From assembly GCA_938083195.1 (NCBI GenBank), contig CALKCK010000007.1:156184-220183 (forward strand): a stretch of DNA of 64,000 bases, in the 5' to 3' direction. Within the stretch, counting starts at the first letter, position 1; every line of letters starts with the position of its first letter. Positions 46,711 to 55,650 of the stretch are shown here, one piece after another. The translations under genes were made by a program, and so were the position numbers. Source of the stretch: an uncultured Pirellulaceae bacterium (lineage in GTDB: Bacteria; Planctomycetota; Planctomycetia; Pirellulales; Pirellulaceae). The notes beneath the pieces were generated by a model that saw only the letters and a program-made list of their open reading frames with translations, was not told the DNA's origin and did not search any database.

Positions 46711-47298
46711 ATGGAGAATGAAGTGAAGGTGACTTATTCTGCCATCATTGTTCTCGGAAACTTAATGACCAAAGAGGGAGTACTCAATGGAGAATCAACG
46801 GCTCGAATGGATGTTGCGATAGATCACTTCTTTCGATACAGCGTCCCTTTTCTCATCACGTGCGGATGGGCCTATCGGGATGATTCAGAAATTCAAATCT
46901 CTGAGGCTATGTACCAATATGCGATTGCAAGCGAGCAAGTACCGGCCAACTCTATTCTCAAAGCAAATGAATCGAGAGACACTGTTGGCGATGCCATATT
47001 CTCAAAACAGATAGTTGCATCAAACTCTAGCTGGAATAAATTTCTGATCGTAACAAGCGATTACCATGTCGACCGAACACGTGAGATATTTAACTTCATA
47101 TACGGCAATAATTACACGATTGAGGTCGTCGGGGCAATCACCTCGCAAACACCACAGCAGACTGCAAGTGAATCCAAATCTCTATTAGCTTTTCGCGACA
47201 CGTTTGATGGCATTTTATCTGGTGACGACGAAGCCATTTACCGAAGGCTCGGCGAGGAGCACCCTTTTTACAACGGTGTAATTCATCCTCAAATTTAA
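46711..47298 (+). CDS. YdcF-like (DUF218) protein
   Basis: The sequence has AIIVLGNLM, LNGESTARMDVAIDHF, FLITCGWAY, ESRDTVGDAIFSK and FLIVTSDYHVDRTREIF, the conserved order of DUF218/YdcF proteins, some of which bind SAM and act in envelope polysaccharide processes. No signal peptide is present, so it appears cytoplasmic. It is followed after 51 bases by a formyltransferase gene on the same strand, so the two may form an operon. The exact role is unknown. Confidence 0.85.
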   Translation: MENEVKVTYSAIIVLGNLMTKEGVLNGESTARMDVAIDHFFRYSVPFLITCGWAYRDDSEIQISEAMYQYAIASEQVPANSILKANESRDTVGDAIFSKQIVASNSSWNKFLIVTSDYHVDRTREIFNFIYGNNYTIEVVGAITSQTPQQTASESKSLLAFRDTFDGILSGDDEAIYRRLGEEHPFYNGVIHPQI

Positions 47299-47349
47299 AT
47301 CAGAAAGCTGTGAAAAAAACAATCATGGCTAATATTTAGAAACCAACTC

Positions 47350-47988
47350 ATGAACCAATCCAATGATGGAAATATCTTATTTCTGGGTGATGATAATTCG
47401 CCCTCATTGAAATGGCTGAAAAGCATCGGCGAGTCAGTCATTCACACCGCCGATAATATCGAATCAACACTTATCAAAACAGAAAACATCATTTTTCTTA
47501 TTAGTTATGGTTACCGTTACATAATTCATAAGAACATATTGGATCAATTGCCGAGCCGAGCAATTAATCTACACATTTCTTACCTTCCATGGAACAAAGG
47601 CGCTGATCCTAATCTCTGGAGCTTCGTCGATGACACGCCAAAAGGAGTTTCCATTCATTACTTAGATGCTGGAATTGATACTGGAGACATTATTGTTCAA
47701 CAGGAAGTTCAGTTCGACACACCCCAAGAAACACTTGCAACAACTTATCAACAGTTGCAGATGACCATTCAAAACCTGTTCCAACAAAACTGGCAATCCA
47801 TCAAAACCGAATCATGTCCTCGGCACCCGCAACAGGGCAAGGGTTCGTTCCACAAGTTAAAAGACAAAGAATCTCTGTCTCATTGGCTTCCCAACGATTG
47901 GAATACTTCTGTTTCACTTCTTCAGGAGTCTATTCCAAGATCAGCTGACACAGCAAAATTGGGGACAAAATCTAATCGTGGCAAATAG
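47350..47988 (+). CDS. Formyltransferase family protein
   Basis: A 212-residue protein whose core, INLHISYLPWNKGADPN (Asn-x-His catalytic motif) and GVSIHYLDAGIDTGDIIVQ, matches the N10-formyl-tetrahydrofolate-dependent formyltransferase family. It lacks the C-terminal OB domain of methionyl-tRNA formyltransferase, so a role in formylating an amino sugar or other small molecule is more likely. The partner DUF218 gene upstream supports a polysaccharide link. The start is ATG at 47350. Substrate is inference. Confidence 0.85.
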   Translation: MNQSNDGNILFLGDDNSPSLKWLKSIGESVIHTADNIESTLIKTENIIFLISYGYRYIIHKNILDQLPSRAINLHISYLPWNKGADPNLWSFVDDTPKGVSIHYLDAGIDTGDIIVQQEVQFDTPQETLATTYQQLQMTIQNLFQQNWQSIKTESCPRHPQQGKGSFHKLKDKESLSHWLPNDWNTSVSLLQESIPRSADTAKLGTKSNRGK

Positions 47989-48055
47989 GAGCGACCCTAA
48001 TACATAAAGGTTTCCCCCGCGGATGTCTCGCCGAAATTTCATACGACTCCGCAGC

Positions 48056-48074
48056 CGAATCGATCATCGATTCG
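48056..48074. repeat. 19-base perfect palindrome between converging genes
   Basis: CGAATCGATCATCGATTCG consists of two exact 9-base arms around a single C. It lies between the ends of the formyltransferase and SGNH-like genes. The near-zero loop argues for a protein-binding site or cruciform; a shared terminator is also possible. Confidence 0.5.
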
Positions 48075-48239
48075 TAACACACCGGCGTGACCAACACCAA
48101 GGCCACTTAACCAGCAACTAAACCTGGAGCAATTGCCATTCACAGGAATCGGTAGCGTTAAATTCCAAATGGCATGGTGGGAAAAACATATTAAGGCACT
48201 TTGAGCGCGGAAAAATCACCCAACCCCTTACCTAACCTC

Positions 48240-49100
48240 TCACTTGACCTTTTCCTTTTCGTAAACTGCATTGAGTGGTTGAATTTTCTTCCCAACCGCC
48301 AGAGCAATTTCATTGAGGTTTATTTTTGGTAATCCGGAAACCTTCTGTGGTTTCAATGTTTGCAAATCATATTCGTAGAGAGTTTGAAACCAGAGGAGAG
48401 CACCAAGCTTCGCAACCAATTCGCTTGGGTGCCCAAGTTCATCATTTAATAGTTGCTCGTGTTTTGATTCAGGCTGTTTCCTTTTCCATCGATTGCTGTT
48501 CAAAACATGCTTCACACCAGGCAATTCACCCGCCCGGAATCGCTCAACCAATTCGTACGTTCCTAGCCCGTAAGGACAAAATAGAATTCTATTGTCAGGG
48601 TATTTCTCTCTAAGTTCTTGAATTACCGTTTTATTGAATCCAATACTTGTCTTTTTCAAGATATCAATTTGATTGGCAGTAGCTTTGTAAAGCTGCTTTC
48701 CCCACGGGATCGTCACCATGAATGTCGTTTTCGGATTTTGAGAAATCGCGTAATCAATCCACTGACTATAATCCTGTACGGAACTATCCAACGGAGAAAA
48801 ATATGTCATCACCACCAGATCAATCTTTTTAGTATCCAGATGCTTTTGTGCTTCTAAACGCTTTTTTGTGTTTTGCCAAAGCCTCCCTGGTGATCCGTTT
48901 GCTCCACCAGCAAAGACGGTGACCTGGCGATGATTGATTGTCTCGGAATCTGACATGATCTTATCAAGCTGTTCGGCACTCGGCCTGAAAAAACTATGCC
49001 CCATATAAAGCCCGTTAAACCCTTTGGTTTCAATTCCGTGATCAGCAAGAACGGGCAGCGCCCACAACAAGGCGATCGTAATACTAAGCAAAAACTTCAT
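48240..49100 (-). CDS. Secreted SGNH-like hydrolase, putative
   Basis: Signal peptide (FLLSITIALLWALPVLA), then FNGLYMGHSFFRPSAEQLDKI, resembling the nucleophile block (GxSx) of SGNH hydrolases, IDLVVMTYFSPLD in the middle, and DELGHPSELVAKLGALLW near the end, where Asp and His fit the catalytic pair (DxxH). Members of this type are uncharacterised. Two in-frame ATGs exist at 49109 and 49100; AGGA lies about 10 bases before the second, so I chose 49100. It is probably an extracytoplasmic esterase acting on carbohydrate. Confidence 0.7.
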   Translation of the reverse strand: MKFLLSITIALLWALPVLADHGIETKGFNGLYMGHSFFRPSAEQLDKIMSDSETINHRQVTVFAGGANGSPGRLWQNTKKRLEAQKHLDTKKIDLVVMTYFSPLDSSVQDYSQWIDYAISQNPKTTFMVTIPWGKQLYKATANQIDILKKTSIGFNKTVIQELREKYPDNRILFCPYGLGTYELVERFRAGELPGVKHVLNSNRWKRKQPESKHEQLLNDELGHPSELVAKLGALLWFQTLYEYDLQTLKPQKVSGLPKINLNEIALAVGKKIQPLNAVYEKEKVK

Positions 49101-49109
49101 GTTTAACAT

Positions 49110-49456
49110 TTCCTAAGGTTGAAAATAAACGCGACTCGAAGTTGAATCGACGTTTACGGATTCCACGCAAGGTTTAAAAGCCGTGTCCGTTAAGACTTCT
49201 ATGATATTTAAAGAAATTTCACCGCGCTAAGCGAGTCTTCAATGTTACAGAATAACTGCCATGCTCGCCACAAAGTAAAAATCCATTGTTATTAATTTAA
49301 CAGCGGTTAAGGCTATCGAGTCAATTAAAAGGAACAGGAATAAAAACCTAAAAATATCATCAATTAGAAACATAAATTTGTGTTTCCTTAGGCGCCTGAA
49401 GTATCTAAATATCGCCAGAGTATCCGGGGAATAATTTTCCATTTATGTCACGATGG
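49110..49456. other. Intergenic spacer, no gene supported
   Basis: A 347-base spacer between two minus-strand genes. A 65-residue hydrophobic frame begins 15 bases after the upstream sulfatase's stop but has no Shine-Dalgarno and no recognisable motif. Confidence 0.4.
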
Positions 49457-50944
49457 CTATCGCTTTTTAGCGGTGGCCTTGATTTCAAGGCGAGCCAGGC
49501 ACTCTCGCATTTTTTCGATCAACGCTCTGGTATTCTCAGAATTCGCCAGGTTGGTTTCTTCAAAAGGATCGTTTTTAAGGTCGTATAATTCCTCCCCCGT
49601 GGACCACGAGGTATAACGGTAACGTTGTGTCCGGATAGCGCGGCCCAGATCCTTTCCACGGGAAACTACGGTGTACGCGAAATCCTTTCCCTTCGAATTG
49701 GGCTCACCGAGCATTGGCGTCAAGCTCCGACCTTGCAGCTCCTGGGGTCGCGGAACACCACACAGATCCGTAAGCGTCGGGTACAAGTCAACTAGTTCGA
49801 CAAGACCTGTAGACGTGGAACCCGCAGTCGTTGCACCCCTTTCGATTGATTCGGGCACGCGGATTATCAATGGAACTCGATCACAAGTCTCAAATAACAT
49901 GACTTTGCCCCACATGAATTTCTCACCCAACAAATAACCATGATCGGATGTGAGAATCACAATGGTATCCTCCCAGTGACCGCTTGATTTTAGGGCTTCC
50001 AACATAAGCAGAACCTGAGCATCGATAAACGAAATACATGCGTGGTAAGCTTGCATATAATCACGGCGGAGATCATCGTTCTCGACGCCAAATTCAAAAC
50101 CGAACCCGCCATAACGTTTAGTCTGCGCAAGTTTTGGGACAGTCTTCCAAAATTCGAGGGAAGCCGGTGTGAATTTCAAACCGGCTTTGGGATACATTGA
50201 GAAATACTTTTCCGGTGCTAAAAAGGGAACGTGGGGTTTTTGTAGTCCGCAAGCGATAAAAAATGGTTGTTCTCCATTTACTTCATCATCAAGCCACTTC
50301 TTAACCTGCAATACATTTTTGCCATCCTTGTGCTGATCGTCCCTCAATCCAGTTGGTCCATACCCCGGCGCTTGCCCGCGGGTTTGAGACGCAATCGTTG
50401 GATAGAATTGGCGCCATTCTCGCCGCGATTTCCCGTCACTCACTGAGCCATTTTCAGCCTCAAACTTCTCTCGAATCGGTGTCACCATTGGCAATTCGTC
50501 ATTATCAAATCGTAAAACCTCGTCCCACGCTAAATCGCCTGGATCGACTTTTTCATTATGGAACACCTTACCAACGGAACCGGTCCAGTAACCAGCCTCT
50601 TTAAAACATTGGGGCATCGACACCGTTCCAGCGCGAACTTGGCGAATGTCAGACTTATTATCCAACACTCCAGTCGACTGCGGATACAGGCCGTGTAAAA
50701 AAGATGCTCGTGAAGGGCCACACACAGGATACTGGCAGTAGGCTCTGCGGAAGGTCATCCCTGCCGCGGCCAGTTCATCGAATGCCGGTGTGTTAATGTG
50801 AGGGTAACCCGATGTAGACACATGAGTGTTGAGATCGTCACACACAATGAGCAGGACGTTAGGACGCTCAGCGAATCCTAAAGATGGCAGATAAATTAAC
50901 CAAAAAAGCACTATTAATAAGCCACTTTTCCAAGAACGTTTCAT
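49457..50944 (-). CDS. Secreted sulfatase, iduronate-2-sulfatase-like
   Basis: Signal peptide (SGLLIVLFWLIYLPSLGFA), metal site NVLLIVCDDLNTHV, and formylglycine motif CGPSR at Cys75 from the chosen start. CGLQKPHVPFLAPEKYF, ILTSDHGYLLGEKFMWGKVMLFETCDRVPLII and GEELYDLKNDPFEETNLA match iduronate-2-sulfatase-like enzymes (S1_7-like). A GTG at 50956 is in frame, but ATG 50944 has GGGG six bases upstream and is preferred. It lies 133 bases downstream of another sulfatase on the same strand, so the two may be co-expressed. Confidence 0.93.
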   Translation of the reverse strand: MKRSWKSGLLIVLFWLIYLPSLGFAERPNVLLIVCDDLNTHVSTSGYPHINTPAFDELAAAGMTFRRAYCQYPVCGPSRASFLHGLYPQSTGVLDNKSDIRQVRAGTVSMPQCFKEAGYWTGSVGKVFHNEKVDPGDLAWDEVLRFDNDELPMVTPIREKFEAENGSVSDGKSRREWRQFYPTIASQTRGQAPGYGPTGLRDDQHKDGKNVLQVKKWLDDEVNGEQPFFIACGLQKPHVPFLAPEKYFSMYPKAGLKFTPASLEFWKTVPKLAQTKRYGGFGFEFGVENDDLRRDYMQAYHACISFIDAQVLLMLEALKSSGHWEDTIVILTSDHGYLLGEKFMWGKVMLFETCDRVPLIIRVPESIERGATTAGSTSTGLVELVDLYPTLTDLCGVPRPQELQGRSLTPMLGEPNSKGKDFAYTVVSRGKDLGRAIRTQRYRYTSWSTGEELYDLKNDPFEETNLANSENTRALIEKMRECLARLEIKATAKKR

Positions 50945-51077
50945 CCGCTTCCCCACAAAAAAATAATATCGATACGAGTCAAAAATTCAGATTTTTATTG
51001 GCAGGCCGCGAATCTGTTTTAAGGTCGTCTGCCGACGTTTTTGTCGATCGCAAGCGCTCAACTGCCCGCGCCTTTTA

Positions 51078-52676
51078 CTATTTCTTCTTAGACTTATCGA
51101 CTTTTGTATTCGGAGTCGTTTTGAAGTCAGTGCTGTAAGGGCGATATTTTGGAATAGGTTTGTAGTTCCCTTTTCCTTTCTCCCATCGAAACGTTTTACC
51201 TTCAATCACTAAGTCCTTCCGCACATTGAGTTTTTGTTCGGGAGCGGCGAAAACGTCAGGTGCTGTTTCACGAAGCTGACGTTTCACTTTTTTGTTTCCT
51301 GTTTGAGATGCTAAATTGTTCCACTCGTTTGGATCCGCGAGGAGGTCGTAAAGCTCCTCACCATCCTCTCCATAACGTATATATCGCCAATCGCGATTAA
51401 TCACTGCATACTCCCCAGGATTCATGTACGGCAAAAAAACATTCCGGTCTTTGGCATCCATCGGGTTTGCCAGCGTTGTTGCAAGCGAAGTTCCCTCGAG
51501 TTCCTGATTAGGTTTGGGAAGATCGCACATCTCCACCAGCGTAGGGAACATATCAATCAGACTGACGGTCACATCCGTCTTACTGCCCTTTTTTACACCC
51601 GGCCCGGCCCAGATGAAGGGAACATTAGAGGTTCGTTCCCAGAGAGTGTGTTTTCCCCATTGGCCTTTCTCCCCATGGTGATAACCATGATCACTCCAAA
51701 TTACGACGATTGTATTATTCGCGTAAGGGCTTCTCTCAAGCGCGTCGAGCACACGACCGAGCATCGCGTCAGCGTAACTTATGCAGGCAAGATAGCCATG
51801 AATTGCGTCATCGACTGCGCCCATTTCCACTAAACGATCATGATGAAGCCGTTTCCGATTTTTCCGCTGTTTTCGAGTTTTTGCCGGAAGGTCGTCCAGA
51901 TCGTTTTCTCGCATTGGAGGGAGATCTATGTTTTTAACATCGTACAGATCAAAATACTTTTGAGGACAATAGTTCGGAAAATGCGGAGCGTACAACCCGC
52001 AAGCGAGAAAGAATGGTTTTTCGTGATCCTTTCCTAATTGCCTTGCCGCCCAGTTAGCTCGGATCGTATCCGCTATCTCTTCTTCTCTGTCATCTGGCAC
52101 GGGTCCCCATTCTAAAAAAAGACCTGCTTTAAATTCCTGATCCCGATTGTAAACACTTGCCGGAAAAGGTTGCGGCACCGGCGTTTCACGACTCCATGAA
52201 TCAAGTGGCCAACCACTGATTCGCTGAATATCATTTCTTAGAAAAAACTCAGTCCAACCTCGCTGGTCAATCGCACCTTCCGGGTGGTGAAACAGCTTAC
52301 CCGCGCCAAGTGTTGTATACCCCTTTTTTGCAAAACTCATTTGCAGGGCATCGATTTCAGGATGCCCAACAAAATAATTGGGGCTCGTATAACAACCGGT
52401 CGTCGATGCATACTGTCCAGAGAAGATTGCAGCTCGGCTGGGAGCGCAAAATACTCCGGCCGTATGTGCATTTGTAAAAGTTACACCGCGCGCCGCCAGT
52501 CGATCCATATTGGGCGTGATCGCATGGGGAATCGTTCCCATGCACCCGATCCAGTCGTTCATGTCATCAACAGCAAGGAATAAAACGTTAGGCTGCTTCT
52601 GAGCGTACGATTGTGCTGGACAGAAAAATCCAACGACAATCAAGCTAAGGAATAAAAGGGAAATTCGAGAAAACAT
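51078..52676 (-). CDS. Secreted sulfatase with CAPSR motif
   Basis: Signal peptide, metal site [18 protein letters not shown], and formylglycine motif CAPSR at Cys77. [53 protein letters not shown] and [18 protein letters not shown] are intact. It has a longer C-terminus (about 80 residues beyond the last motif) rich in Lys, Thr and Pro. The VDDMNDW variant is typical of a planctomycete sulfatase group near iduronate-2-sulfatase. The start is ATG at 52676. It sits directly upstream of a second sulfatase and downstream of the S9 peptidase, all on the same strand. Confidence 0.93.
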   Translation of the reverse strand: MFSRISLLFLSLIVVGFFCPAQSYAQKQPNVLFLAVDDMNDWIGCMGTIPHAITPNMDRLAARGVTFTNAHTAGVFCAPSRAAIFSGQYASTTGCYTSPNYFVGHPEIDALQMSFAKKGYTTLGAGKLFHHPEGAIDQRGWTEFFLRNDIQRISGWPLDSWSRETPVPQPFPASVYNRDQEFKAGLFLEWGPVPDDREEEIADTIRANWAARQLGKDHEKPFFLACGLYAPHFPNYCPQKYFDLYDVKNIDLPPMRENDLDDLPAKTRKQRKNRKRLHHDRLVEMGAVDDAIHGYLACISYADAMLGRVLDALERSPYANNTIVVIWSDHGYHHGEKGQWGKHTLWERTSNVPFIWAGPGVKKGSKTDVTVSLIDMFPTLVEMCDLPKPNQELEGTSLATTLANPMDAKDRNVFLPYMNPGEYAVINRDWRYIRYGEDGEELYDLLADPNEWNNLASQTGNKKVKRQLRETAPDVFAAPEQKLNVRKDLVIEGKTFRWEKGKGNYKPIPKYRPYSTDFKTTPNTKVDKSKKK

Positions 52677-52863
52677 AGTGAGTGAATTCTTTTCAATTGG
52701 GTTGCTTACATACTTTTGTTGACTGCCGAAACTAGCGGCCTACCAGACAATCAATCAATCAAAAATATTGTATTTTTATTTGTTATCGCAACACGAATCG
52801 CACCTAGCCGTGTGATGCCTGATCAATTCCTGCCTAACCACCTCGAGACAAAGTAATCTCCAA

Positions 52864-54921
52864 TCATCGAGGACCGGGCGTAAGGTTTTCCAACAGGTAA
52901 CGGATAATCAACATTCTTACATGCACTAACGTTCCAGCCCCTTCCCGGAGACCGTGGTTGCGATTGGGATACACCATGTAGTCAAATTTTTTGCCGAGCA
53001 AGATTAAACGATCAATCAAACCTTCGATGATTTGAATATGCGTGTTCGTCTCCCCCGAACCAGTCACAATTAATAGCTTACCCTGCAAACCTTCCGCGAA
53101 GTTTATAGGAGCCGATTGTTGATACCCATCTCGGTTAGATTCTCTCGTACCCATATAAATTTCTTGGAACCAGGCATTGTATAAATGGGGTTGTGGCTTG
53201 GGCACCACTGCAATGCCAACATGGTAATCCTTTGGATTTCGAAACAGAGCATTGAGCGTGTTTGAACCACCGCCACTCCACCCCCAAATACCAACCCGCG
53301 AAAGGTCGACATAAGACCTCGATCGTCCCAATTCTCTCAAACCCTTGACCTGATCCTCGGTTGAAATTGGTCCAAGACTTCCAAATACCGAACGCCGCCA
53401 AGCCGCACCTTTGGGAGCTGGAGTTCCCCGATTATCGATCGAAACTACTAGGTATCCAAGGTCTGCAACGACACGGAGAAAATGACTCTGCCCAGCACCC
53501 CACTCGTTCAACACTGTCTGAGCGTGTGGCTCACCGTATACATAAATGAAAACTGGATATTTTTTAGCTTCATCAAATTGGCGCGGCTTTATCATCCACG
53601 CATCCATCGTAATGTCGTTTCCAATGTCCAACTGAATAAAATCTGTTGGCCGAGAAATCACGGACGCTGCTCTTTTATGAAGCTGGGTATGTTTTTCTAA
53701 CGTTTTAATAAGGCGGTGATTAGAGATGTCAACGAGTTCGACAATTGGCGGTTTATCAAACGACGAATAAGTGTGAAACGCATACTTTCGGTTTGGAGAA
53801 AATTTATAAGTGTGCGTGCCCGGTTGATCTTTTGGGGTTATCCGTTCAAGCGTCCCCGTTCCATCTAACGGTACACGGTAAAGGTACCTTTCCGTGCCAT
53901 TCTTAGGGGAAGCGTAAAAGTAATACCAACCGCCCGATTCGTCGACAGTTGACCGTTCAATAATGTCGTAGTCTCCAGGCGTTAACAACGCAATTTCTTT
54001 TCCCTCCCGGTTGTACAAATAAGCGTGGCGCCAGCCGTCTTTTTCGCTGATGACGATGAACTCCTTCCCATCCCGAATCCATTCCAGTCCTGAATTCCTA
54101 GCCTGGCTTGCGACTACCCATGCCGGATCTGATTCCACGAAAACTCGTTTCATCTTTCCATCGGTCGAAGCAAGGAAAAATTCACGCTTATCCCGAGCAC
54201 GACTTAGCCGCTCTATCAACAACTCATTTGTGCTACCGGCCCATTCAACCATTCCCAAATAATACCCCTCTTCGGGAGTTTCAATTGGCAACCATTGTAG
54301 GTTTTGACCACTTCGATCGACGATCCCTACTCTTAAGGAACCGATGTCTTCGCCAACCCTAGCAAATCGCTGCTCCCGAACGCCAGGATAGGATGGATCG
54401 CTGGGGATTAACATCGACCGCTTCCGGACGTCGGTTTGATCGGACTCGATGAAGGAAATATGTTTTCCATCAAAACTCCATCGAGGTTCGCGAAAACCAA
54501 TGTCTCGGCCAGATTGACGGTTGGTCAGTTGAATCTGTTGTGCGGTAGCTCGATTTTTAACAAACAAATTTCCTTCTATATATTCTATTTGGTGGCTGCC
54601 ATCAGGTGAGATGCGGCTTCTCGGTCGACTTACCTTACGAACGGGCGGGGAGTCTACTCGAGCCCCCGTTTGGGCTCGATAGTGAGCCTTAACTACCTTA
54701 CGGCTCTTGGCATCCCGCTCATCCACAGAATAGCCTTCACTATTAGACCACCACTCTGGAGAAAAACGTCTGGGTGAATATTCTGCCGATTCGTAAATAC
54801 TTTTTAGACGATTTTCAGTGGCTCCGTCTGACCAGGCATCAAACTTCTGCTGTGCCACGCCAGTCGGTGCGTTCGCCATGCAAATAACAATGACAACGAA
54901 AAGTAGAAAATTTGCTCTCAC
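52864..54921 (-). CDS. Secreted S9-family peptidase (DPP-IV-like)
   Basis: Signal peptide, an N-terminal beta-propeller (repeating strands such as YYFYASPKNGTERYLYRVPLDG), and a C-terminal alpha/beta-hydrolase domain. Catalytic elements are GWSGGG with Ser549 and NRNHGLREG with His656. The segment that normally reads G-T-x-D-D-N-V-H is GSGETNTH here, so the catalytic Asp position appears to be Glu624. The rest is well preserved. It probably removes dipeptides or acts on short peptides outside the cytoplasm. The start is GTG at 54921. It is upstream of two sulfatase genes on the same strand. Confidence 0.9.
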   Translation of the reverse strand: MRANFLLFVVIVICMANAPTGVAQQKFDAWSDGATENRLKSIYESAEYSPRRFSPEWWSNSEGYSVDERDAKSRKVVKAHYRAQTGARVDSPPVRKVSRPRSRISPDGSHQIEYIEGNLFVKNRATAQQIQLTNRQSGRDIGFREPRWSFDGKHISFIESDQTDVRKRSMLIPSDPSYPGVREQRFARVGEDIGSLRVGIVDRSGQNLQWLPIETPEEGYYLGMVEWAGSTNELLIERLSRARDKREFFLASTDGKMKRVFVESDPAWVVASQARNSGLEWIRDGKEFIVISEKDGWRHAYLYNREGKEIALLTPGDYDIIERSTVDESGGWYYFYASPKNGTERYLYRVPLDGTGTLERITPKDQPGTHTYKFSPNRKYAFHTYSSFDKPPIVELVDISNHRLIKTLEKHTQLHKRAASVISRPTDFIQLDIGNDITMDAWMIKPRQFDEAKKYPVFIYVYGEPHAQTVLNEWGAGQSHFLRVVADLGYLVVSIDNRGTPAPKGAAWRRSVFGSLGPISTEDQVKGLRELGRSRSYVDLSRVGIWGWSGGGSNTLNALFRNPKDYHVGIAVVPKPQPHLYNAWFQEIYMGTRESNRDGYQQSAPINFAEGLQGKLLIVTGSGETNTHIQIIEGLIDRLILLGKKFDYMVYPNRNHGLREGAGTLVHVRMLIIRYLLENLTPGPR

Positions 54922-55234
54922 GAAAAACCCGTACTCTAGATCTTGTTTTGATTGTCAGACTGAAGTTATTAAACTTATCCACTAAGTTTAAATGTGAAAA
55001 AACGCTGGCGGTTTTTTGGACTGCATCGATCCCACTGTCAAATTCCAACCGGCTCACTTTGACAAAGCATTTGAGTTTTATAGATACCCGTCAACGTGCA
55101 TTGAAAGCAAATCTTACCCCCGCTCCGTCAAGAAAACAGAAGGACCACCCAAGCGATAATAGCTACCGAGCGGGACATTACCGGACGCCACCCTTCGTTT
55201 CCACTAAGCTCTTTTAATTTAGCTTGCCAAAGGA
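54922..55234. other. Intergenic spacer, no gene seen
   Basis: A 313-base region between two minus-strand genes. It should hold the S9 peptidase promoter. Confidence 0.4.
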
Positions 55235-55480
55235 CTAAAGAATAAACACGCGAATCGCGAGATAGGGTGTCAAATTAAACACAATCCACAGCGTTTTAAA
55301 CCGACCCATGTATTGAAAGTAGAGCCGGTTGAGTTCGTCAATTGACAATCCGGAAACTCTGGAATGAATTCCTTGGACTGGTTTTTTAACCAAAACCAGG
55401 ACGATCATTGTCAGGACCAAAAATACAAAATTTACTACCGTGCACCAACCCAAAATCGCAGCCAATTCTTCCATCGACAT
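55235..55480 (-). CDS. Small two-helix membrane protein (DUF6868-like)
   Basis: An 81-residue protein with ILGWCTVVNFVFLVLTMIVLVLVKK and a C-terminal helix YMGRFKTLWIVFNLTPYLAIRVFIL, joined by IHSRVSGLSIDELNRLYF. This order fits the DUF6868 family of small bacterial membrane proteins. The frame opens at TTG 55495, but ATG 55480 has GGGAGG seven bases upstream, so it is the start. Function unknown. Confidence 0.8.
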   Translation of the reverse strand: MSMEELAAILGWCTVVNFVFLVLTMIVLVLVKKPVQGIHSRVSGLSIDELNRLYFQYMGRFKTLWIVFNLTPYLAIRVFIL

Positions 55481-55650
55481 CGTCTGGCCTCCCAATTTAA
55501 AACATCATTGATAATAGTAGGTATTACCAATCACAAACGAAATGATTGGCAAAACAAACTTATGAAGTGAACCGCAACACTGCTGTCTAATATCGTTCTT
55601 ACCGGCATGTAAATTTGGATGCCCGTGTCAACAATTCTCCACTGAGAAAA

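Noticed and set aside
49245..49442. 65-residue hydrophobic frame just after a sulfatase
   Set aside because: No Shine-Dalgarno and no recognisable family; the hydrophobic content may come from AT-rich sequence.
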